The notes under the pieces: generated by a model
The model's database searches: none
What the model saw: only the letters and a program-made list of their open reading frames with translations
What the model was told of the DNA's origin: nothing
Part shown: positions 6,211-7,503 of the stretch, one piece after another
Numbering within the stretch: the first letter of the stretch is position 1
How the letters are laid out: every line of letters begins with the position of its first letter
Program-made: the position numbers and the translations under genes
Origin: Rubrivivax sp.
Lineage (GTDB): Bacteria > Pseudomonadota > Gammaproteobacteria > Burkholderiales > Burkholderiaceae
DNA: 7,503 nt
Direction of reading: 5' to 3'
NCBI GenBank assembly: GCA_004211235.1
Contig: SEEY01000175.1
Location: forward strand, 1 to 7,503

Positions 6211-7427
6211 GGCGCCTCCCCCGCTGACGCCGCGAGGAACTCGCGCAGCCGCGGGTCCTCGGTCAAGCCGATGGCGCGCTGCAGAGCGGCCTGGCATCCC
6301 GGCGAGCCGGCCAGTCCGGCCAGCCGCAGCACATGCGCACGCGCCACCCAGTAGGCGGGGTAGGTCTGCACGGCGGCGGCCGGCAGCGCGTCCAGCGTCG
6401 CCAGCCCGGCGGTCGGGTCGCCCGCCTCCGCCTGAGCCACCGCCTGGCCCACGCGCGCGCCCAGGCTGGGGTGGTGGGCCACCAGCAAGGCATAGAGCTG
6501 GGCGATGCCCGCCCAGGGCGTGCGCCCGGTGACGCGGCGCTGCGCATGCGCCGACTGGATGGCCGCCTCCAGCTGGAAGGGGCCGGGCTGGCGCAACCGC
6601 GCCGCCGTCCACAGCGCCTGCTCGGCGTGGGTGATCAGGGCCACGTCCCAGGCCGACGGGTCCTGCCGGGGCAGCGGCACGAAGCGGCCCGCCGCATCGA
6701 ACTGCGCCGCCCGCCGCGCCTCGACATGCAGCAGCAGCGCCAGCAGGCCCCAGGCCTCGGCCTGGTCGGGCTGCAGCGAGGTGACGAGCCGGGCCAGGAA
6801 GACGGCCTCCTCGCGCAGGTCGCCGGCCGGCGTGTCGGGGTCGCGCCGGCCCAGCGTGTACGCGCCGTAGATGGCATCCAGCACGGCGGCCAGGCGCTCC
6901 GGCAACTCGCGGGCCTCCGGCGGGTCGAAACGCAGGCCGGTCTCGCGGATGCGCGCCTTGGCGCGCACCAGGCGCTGCGCCATCGCCGCGGGCGACACGA
7001 GAAAGGCGCTGGCGATGGCCTGGGCGTCCAGGCCCAGCACCGCCTGCAGCATCAGCGGCGCGCGCACGTTCTCGGCCAGCGCGGGGTGGGCGCAGACGAA
7101 CATCAGCCGCAGCCGCGCATCGGGCACGGGCTCGGCGGCCGGGGTGGCCACGTCGGCATCGAACAGCGCCGTCACGGCCGGGTCCTGCGTGAGGCGCGTG
7201 TGCCGCGCCTCGTGGAGCAGCCGGCGTTTGGCGGCGGCCATCAGCCAGGCCTCCGGCGAGGCCGGCAGGCCCTGCTCGGGCCAGGTGCGCAGCGCGGCGG
7301 CGAAGGCCTCGCTGAGCGCGTCCTCGGCCGCGGCCAGGTCGCGCCACTGCCAGGCCAGCAGCGCGACCAGCCGGCCATAGCACTCGCGGGCGACGCGCTC
7401 CGCCGCCTGAGCGGCCGTCTGGCTCAC
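6177..7427 (-). CDS. ECF-type RNA polymerase sigma factor with long C-terminal extension (DUF6596/TPR-like, ECF42-like)
   Basis: A 416-residue sigma factor. The sigma-2 region is about residues 15-78 (YGRLVALLAW, AAAEDALSEAFAAALRTWP, then WLMAAAKRRLLHEAR) and the sigma-4 region about 104-165 (DARLRLMFVCAHPALAEN, then MLQAVLGLDAQAIASAFLVS, AMAQRLVRAKARI). From about 175 on comes a helical extension of the DUF6596/TPR-like type: EEAVFLARLV, LLALLLHVEARRAAQFD, FQLEAAIQSAHAQRR, RAIGLTEDP. In ECF42-type factors this extension takes part in regulation in place of an anti-sigma factor, and the genes often accompany YCII/DGPF genes; none is in view here. The start is a GTG at 7427 with no ribosome site. 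It lies inside the loop of a perfect inverted repeat, so only about 13 bases of upstream sequence may be genuine. The 3' end overlaps the response regulator tail to tail. Confidence 0.92.
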   Translation of the reverse strand: MSQTAAQAAERVARECYGRLVALLAWQWRDLAAAEDALSEAFAAALRTWPEQGLPASPEAWLMAAAKRRLLHEARHTRLTQDPAVTALFDADVATPAAEPVPDARLRLMFVCAHPALAENVRAPLMLQAVLGLDAQAIASAFLVSPAAMAQRLVRAKARIRETGLRFDPPEARELPERLAAVLDAIYGAYTLGRRDPDTPAGDLREEAVFLARLVTSLQPDQAEAWGLLALLLHVEARRAAQFDAAGRFVPLPRQDPSAWDVALITHAEQALWTAARLRQPGPFQLEAAIQSAHAQRRVTGRTPWAGIAQLYALLVAHHPSLGARVGQAVAQAEAGDPTAGLATLDALPAAAVQTYPAYWVARAHVLRLAGLAGSPGCQAALQRAIGLTEDPRLREFLAASAGEAPHAAPPFSGPA

Positions 7428-7503
7428 TGCGCCGGCGGCGGAGCGCGTCGCCCGCGAGTGCTATGGCCGGCTGGTCGCGCTGCTGGCCTGGCAGTGGCGC
7501 GAC
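7338..7503. repeat. Perfect 70-base inverted repeat at the right edge, inside the sigma factor N-terminus
   Basis: Bases 7434-7503 are the exact reverse complement of 7338-7407 (70 of 70), around a 26-base loop (7408-7433) that itself has a 5-base pairing TGAGC/GCTCA (7408-7412 with 7422-7426). Read on the plus strand, 7441-7503 translates as ERVARECYGRLV and onward for 21 codons, identical to residues 10-30 of the sigma factor, without a start codon. The arm continues to the last base, so its true length is unknown. The innermost seven pairs (CGCCGCC with GGCGGCG) could have primed a fold-back. The most probable cause is a library or assembly artefact at a contig end; a real inverted duplication cannot be excluded from the sequence. 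Confidence 0.97.

Noticed and set aside
6199..6216. GGCGCC repeated around 6 bases at the response regulator stop, as a terminator between convergent genes
   Set aside because: The stem is only 6 pairs, lies across the stop codon and inside the sigma gene's coding end, and has no T run on either strand.
4816..7383. Minus-strand frame open for about 855 codons across the response regulator and sigma factor genes
   Set aside because: Only the last 206 or so codons match a protein family (DJ-1/PfpI). The rest is Ala/Gly/Arg/Pro-rich, antisense to the response regulator or in another frame of the sigma gene, as expected in GC-rich DNA. It is not a fusion protein.
7441..7503. A second, plus-strand copy of the sigma factor gene starting here
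   Set aside because: The coding match is exact but has no start codon and is simply the arm of the fold-back; it does not support a separate gene without evidence that the arm is real.
1..7503. CRISPR arrays, tRNA or rRNA genes, insertion sequences, phage or defence genes
   Set aside because: No spaced direct repeats, RNA gene signatures, transposase or integrase motifs or nuclease motifs were seen on either strand.

Overview
The window is a GC-rich, densely coding stretch, most likely from a betaproteobacterium of the order Burkholderiales. This is inferred from the protein families, the base composition and the style of the intergenic sequence; no marker gene fixes the genus. All recognisable genes lie on the minus strand except one response regulator.

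Right to left in the direction of most transcription: a sigma factor of the ECF type with a long C-terminal helical extension (6177-7427) runs tail to tail into a plus-strand OmpR/QseB-type response regulator (5533-6210), and the two coding regions overlap at their 3' ends. The response regulator is divergent from a compact leftward group (3392-5436): a DJ-1/PfpI-like protein, a PhnB-like VOC protein, a small AraC-type regulator and a second VOC protein, with gaps of 35, 7 and -4 bases. Next comes a complete polar amino acid-type ABC uptake operon in the same direction: a GntR/FCD regulator, a periplasmic binding protein, two membrane permeases and the N-terminal part of the ATPase, which is cut by the left edge. 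The regulator and binding protein genes share an ATGA stop/start, and the last permease and the ATPase overlap by 11 bases, so the set reads as one transcription unit controlled by its own first gene. The only loose joint is a 195-base gap between the two permeases that holds three stacked inverted repeats.

The most striking signal is at the right edge. Bases 7434-7503 are an exact reverse complement of 7338-7407 (70 of 70) around a 26-base loop, so the plus strand re-encodes the N-terminus of the sigma factor in the opposite direction. The arm runs to the last base, so its outer end is not visible. A fold-back (self-priming) library or assembly artefact at a contig end is the most likely cause. 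A real inverted duplication or hairpin replicon end is possible but less likely. I found no CRISPR array, tRNA, rRNA, insertion sequence or phage gene, and no clearly new defence or mobile system.
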